Source of the DNA: Chloroflexota bacterium
Lineage (GTDB): Bacteria; Chloroflexota; Anaerolineae; Caldilineales; Caldilineaceae
Reading direction: 5' to 3'
DNA: 8,709 nucleotides
Assembly (NCBI GenBank): GCA_003577005.1
Contig: QEUW01000330.1
Location: 1 to 8,709, forward strand
The notes under the pieces were generated by a model that was given only the letters and a program-made list of their open reading frames with translations, did no database searches and had not been told where the DNA came from. Made by a program: the position numbers and the translations under genes. This document shows, in pieces, positions 6,925-8,709 of this stretch; the first letter of the stretch is position 1; each line of letters starts with the position of its first letter.

Positions 6925-6930
6925 TCCCTT
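6925..6930 (-). promoter_or_regulatory. Ribosome binding site of the inositol monophosphatase gene
   Basis: Read on the - strand, AAGGGA is followed by seven bases and the ATG at 6917. This is the best-placed Shine-Dalgarno sequence near the gene's start and fixes that start. Confidence 0.7.
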
Positions 6931-6995
6931 GGTTCGACCTGGTTGGGCGCCAGCCTTGCCAGCGTACCCGTCTGCCATTATGATGTACCAGACCC

Positions 6996-7001
6996 ATTAT
7001 A
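6996..7001 (-). promoter_or_regulatory. Possible -10 box for the inositol monophosphatase gene
   Basis: The - strand reads a perfect TATAAT here, about 80 bases upstream of the start codon. No matching TTGACA-like box is found 16-18 bases further upstream, so the promoter is only partly supported. A 7-bp direct repeat CCAGACC (+ strand, 6988-6994 and 7004-7010) brackets the box. Confidence 0.4.
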
Positions 7002-7039
7002 CCCCAGACCTTTCCACAAGCGAGGGAGGGGAAAAAGAA

Positions 7040-7068
7040 GTGACGCTGACAGAACATACATCTATAAT
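7040..7068 (+). promoter_or_regulatory. Probable sigma70-type promoter of the DUF423 gene
   Basis: GTGACG (7040-7045, 4 of 6 consensus matches) and a perfect TATAAT (7063-7068) are spaced by 17 bases, giving a leader of about 38 nt before ATG 7113. It lies in the divergent gap, and a 19-base all-purine run (7022-7040) adjoins the -35 box. Confidence 0.55.
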
Positions 7069-7112
7069 CATAACCCTAGAAATATGAACGGTGGAAGGAT
7101 CGGGCAGCGAAG

Positions 7113-7484
7113 ATGGAGAAACTGTTTCTGACCCTGGCTGCACTGCTGGGTGGACTGGCAGTTGCGCTTGGGGCCTTTGGCGCCCATGCGTTGGAGGCGC
7201 GTATCTCAGCCCAATTGTTGCAGACCTTTGAGACAGGGGTTCGCTACCACTTTTATCATGCGCTTGCGCTGATTGGGGTTGTGGCGGCGGTGGCGCGTTG
7301 GCCTCACGCCACTCTGGCGGTGGCCGCAGGGTGGCTCTTTGTCGCCGGGATCGTGGTCTTCTCTGGCAGCCTCTACCTGCTGGCTCTGACCGGCATCCGC
7401 TGGCTGGGTGCTATCACGCCCATTGGCGGTGTCGCTTTTATCGCCGGGTGGGTCTGTCTGGCGCTGGCCGCATGGAGAGGATAG
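7113..7484 (+). CDS. DUF423 family (YgdD-like) small inner-membrane protein
   Basis: A 123-residue, very hydrophobic protein with the DUF423 pattern: a first helix [20 protein letters not shown] (8-27) containing GAFGAH, then [15 protein letters not shown] (41-55), [14 protein letters not shown] (81-94) and [16 protein letters not shown] (98-113). Four membrane helices are apparent at about 6-24, 47-62, 68-92 and 96-120. Length is typical of the family (about 120-130). Its molecular function is unknown. ATG 7113 fits the family N-terminus; the nearest purine-rich site GGAAGGA (7093-7099) is 13 bases away, longer than usual, and no better in-frame start exists. It is a single-gene unit, divergent from the phosphatase gene and convergent with the Yip1-like pair. 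Its stop codon TAG is the first triplet of a long inverted repeat. Confidence 0.92.
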   Translation: MEKLFLTLAALLGGLAVALGAFGAHALEARISAQLLQTFETGVRYHFYHALALIGVVAAVARWPHATLAVAAGWLFVAGIVVFSGSLYLLALTGIRWLGAITPIGGVAFIAGWVCLALAAWRG

Positions 7485-7536
7485 AACAAGGAGTGGCCGG
7501 AGCAAAGGGTTTTTGATCTGGCTACTCCTTGTTCTA
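7482..7536. terminator. Inverted repeat between convergent genes, probable bidirectional terminator
   Basis: Two 17-base arms (7482-7498 and 7520-7536) pair throughout with a single G-T pair and enclose a 21-base loop that contains a T5 run. Each arm begins, on its own coding strand, with the TAG stop of the gene running into it, followed by AACAAGGAGT. No T-tract follows either arm, so the structure departs from the textbook terminator. It may instead stop ribosome and polymerase traffic from both sides or protect 3' ends. Confidence 0.65.
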
Positions 7537-8334
7537 GATCAGTAGCTGCAACAGCGAAAGAATGGTCGCCCCTAGCATGATCACGCCAACGACCGCCACG
7601 AGCGCAGCCGGCAAGAAGACGCTGAGGATGGCGCGGCCCATATCCAACCCGGTGACGACATAGACGGCATGGATATACATCACCACCATCCAGACAATGC
7701 CTACAAACGTTGCCAGCGCCCCCAAACAAGGGATTGGGCTAAGCGCAGCAAGCAACAGCGGTGTAAAAGCGTAAGCGGTGGCCGCATAGAAGCGCTGGAG
7801 CGTCGTTGGTCCCCCAAGCAATTTGCTGACCACCAAGACCCCCAACCCATAGACAAGCCAGAGCGCCAACCAGTTGAGCGGCCAGTTGATCCACTCGCCC
7901 AATGCGCTCAGAAATGCGACCAGCCAACCTGGGGCGCGGGGGTCGACACCGGCCAGGGTGCGTGCGGTGTCGACCCAGATGTCCAGCGGCAGTGGGAGAG
8001 TCGCCCACTGGTCGCCCTGTTCGTTCAGATTCTGCACCAGCCGCAGCAGCGGAAGCGCAGTGCCGGCCCGGGTCGCGCTGATCCAGTTGACTACAAAGGG
8101 AAGGGCCCCGGCTAGTACCCCCAGGACAAAAACCAGACCCATCCCCTGACGCATGCTGGTGGTAGCGAGATCGGCTTCGTTCTCACCTTCATCGCCGGTA
8201 GCGCCGATAACCTCATCGATGCGAAGTTGGAGCGCAGCCCGCACCTGCTCGATTCGGGGTAACCAGTTGTTCAGCGACCACACCTCGCGCGTACTGGCGT
8301 CGCCAGGAAGGGCCACATAACTATCGCTGCTCAC
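7534..8334 (-). CDS. Yip1-like multi-pass membrane protein
   Basis: I read a 266-residue protein starting at GTG 8334. It has a charged N-terminal part of about 60 residues (VSSDSYVALPGDAS onward, with an acidic stretch DEGENEAD), then hydrophobic segments near 65-84, 149-170, 185-202, 204-224 and 235-260. The stretch GGPTTLQRFYAATAYAFTP (174-192) followed by IPCLGALATFVGIVWMVVMYIHAV resembles the Yip1 domain, a family of unknown function in bacteria. The GTG start is chosen because it overlaps the upstream stop as GTGA and has GGAGGT just ahead of it. An in-frame ATG at 8442 would add 36 Arg/Cys-rich residues that merely read through the end of the upstream gene. The two genes are surely co-transcribed and probably translationally coupled. 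The final codon is followed by a TAG lying in the inverted-repeat arm. Confidence 0.8.
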   Translation of the reverse strand: MSSDSYVALPGDASTREVWSLNNWLPRIEQVRAALQLRIDEVIGATGDEGENEADLATTSMRQGMGLVFVLGVLAGALPFVVNWISATRAGTALPLLRLVQNLNEQGDQWATLPLPLDIWVDTARTLAGVDPRAPGWLVAFLSALGEWINWPLNWLALWLVYGLGVLVVSKLLGGPTTLQRFYAATAYAFTPLLLAALSPIPCLGALATFVGIVWMVVMYIHAVYVVTGLDMGRAILSVFLPAALVAVVGVIMLGATILSLLQLLI

Positions 8335-8709
8335 GCGCCACCTCCGATCCAGAGCGTCAAAGCGGCAAGGGTCACGCCGACGACAAGCAGAAGCAGCAGT
8401 AACAGATAAGGTATGAGGGCAACCACTGCTGCGCGTTTCCACGGCAGGTCATGGGCAACCTCGACTGCCCGGTAAAGGATCAATAAGCCCCACACCGCCA
8501 ACAACAGCCCGCTGACCGCCACAAAGGGAATGATCTGCCACAGGAGCAAGACCTGCGGAGCGACAATGAGCGCCACGGCCCCCATTGTCTGGTTGAGCGT
8601 GCCGCGGCCACCGAAGGCGCGCGCAACCCCAAAGACAAGCAGCGAGGCCACCACCCATTGGAGGATCAACCCCAGCGGTGTGATGATGAGGCCAAAGAGG
8701 CGCGCCCAG
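8331..8709 (-). CDS. Yip1-like membrane protein, 5' end beyond the window
   Basis: The - strand frame is open from the right edge to the TGA at 8331-8333, giving 125 visible residues beginning WARLFGLIITPLG. A TTG at 8669 could be taken as a start, but the reading continues upstream of it in a hydrophobic helix typical of the family, so the gene is more likely truncated by the window. Hydrophobic segments lie near visible residues 4-32, 42-60, 62-78 and 88-120. GGRGTLNQTMGAVALIVAP (33-51) lines up without gaps with GGPTTLQRFYAATAYAFTP of the downstream gene, so the two look like tandem relatives with Yip1-type domains. No function can be assigned. The gene feeds directly into the next one through a 4-base GTGA overlap. 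Confidence 0.75.
   Translation of the reverse strand, partial: WARLFGLIITPLGLILQWVVASLLVFGVARAFGGRGTLNQTMGAVALIVAPQVLLLWQIIPFVAVSGLLLAVWGLLILYRAVEVAHDLPWKRAAVVALIPYLLLLLLLVVGVTLAALTLWIGGGA
8340..8345 (-). promoter_or_regulatory. Ribosome binding site that decides the GTG start
   Basis: On the - strand GGAGGT is followed by five bases and GTG 8334. This strong Shine-Dalgarno match within the 3' end of the upstream gene supports the overlapping GTG start over the longer ATG 8442 reading. Confidence 0.8.

Noticed and set aside
8335..8442. N-terminal extension of the Yip1-like protein from ATG 8442 (36 more residues)
   Set aside because: The extension is Arg/Cys-rich, lies wholly inside the upstream coding region and lacks a better ribosome site; GTG 8334 has GGAGGT and a classic GTGA overlap.

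Overview
This is an ordinary, gene-dense bacterial chromosomal segment with high G+C by eye. It holds nine protein genes, two of them possibly or certainly cut by the window edges. I see no rRNA, tRNA, CRISPR array, transposase or integrase. The style fits Chloroflexota: a Uma2-family nuclease with a heptad-repeat tail ending LRALGVDPDA, a tight cobT-cobS-cobU salvage cluster, and tandem Yip1-like membrane genes. That assignment is an inference from gene content and was not tested by any search.

Layout on the + strand: mutS (mismatch repair ATPase, nearly whole or whole) ends at 2704 and is followed by a clear stem-loop terminator. A lone Uma2-family gene (2913-3653) has its own weak promoter candidate and its own terminator. 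The cobT-cobS-cobU cluster (3726-6037) then runs with overlapping or almost abutting reading frames. Its three enzymes activate the lower ligand (CobT), activate adenosylcobinamide to the GDP form (CobU) and join the two halves in the membrane (CobS), so this is the nucleotide-loop assembly end of cobalamin synthesis or cobinamide salvage. No alpha-ribazole phosphatase of CobC type and no cobalamin riboswitch is visible here.

An inositol-monophosphatase-family gene (6105-6917, - strand) converges on cobU. A divergent intergenic region (6918-7112) with promoter-like boxes on both strands separates it from a small four-helix membrane protein of the DUF423/YgdD family (7113-7484, + strand). That gene converges on a - strand pair of Yip1-like membrane proteins (7534-8334 and 8331-8709, the latter open at the right edge). 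The pair overlaps by a GTGA junction. A 17-bp-arm inverted repeat between the convergent genes carries both of their stop codons in its arms and is probably a bidirectional terminator.

No clearly new system stands out. The points most worth a second look are the tandem Yip1-like pair, the heptad repeat tail of the Uma2 protein, the stop-codon hairpin at 7482-7536, the terminator and palindrome packed just ahead of cobT, and the homopolymer runs inside mutS.
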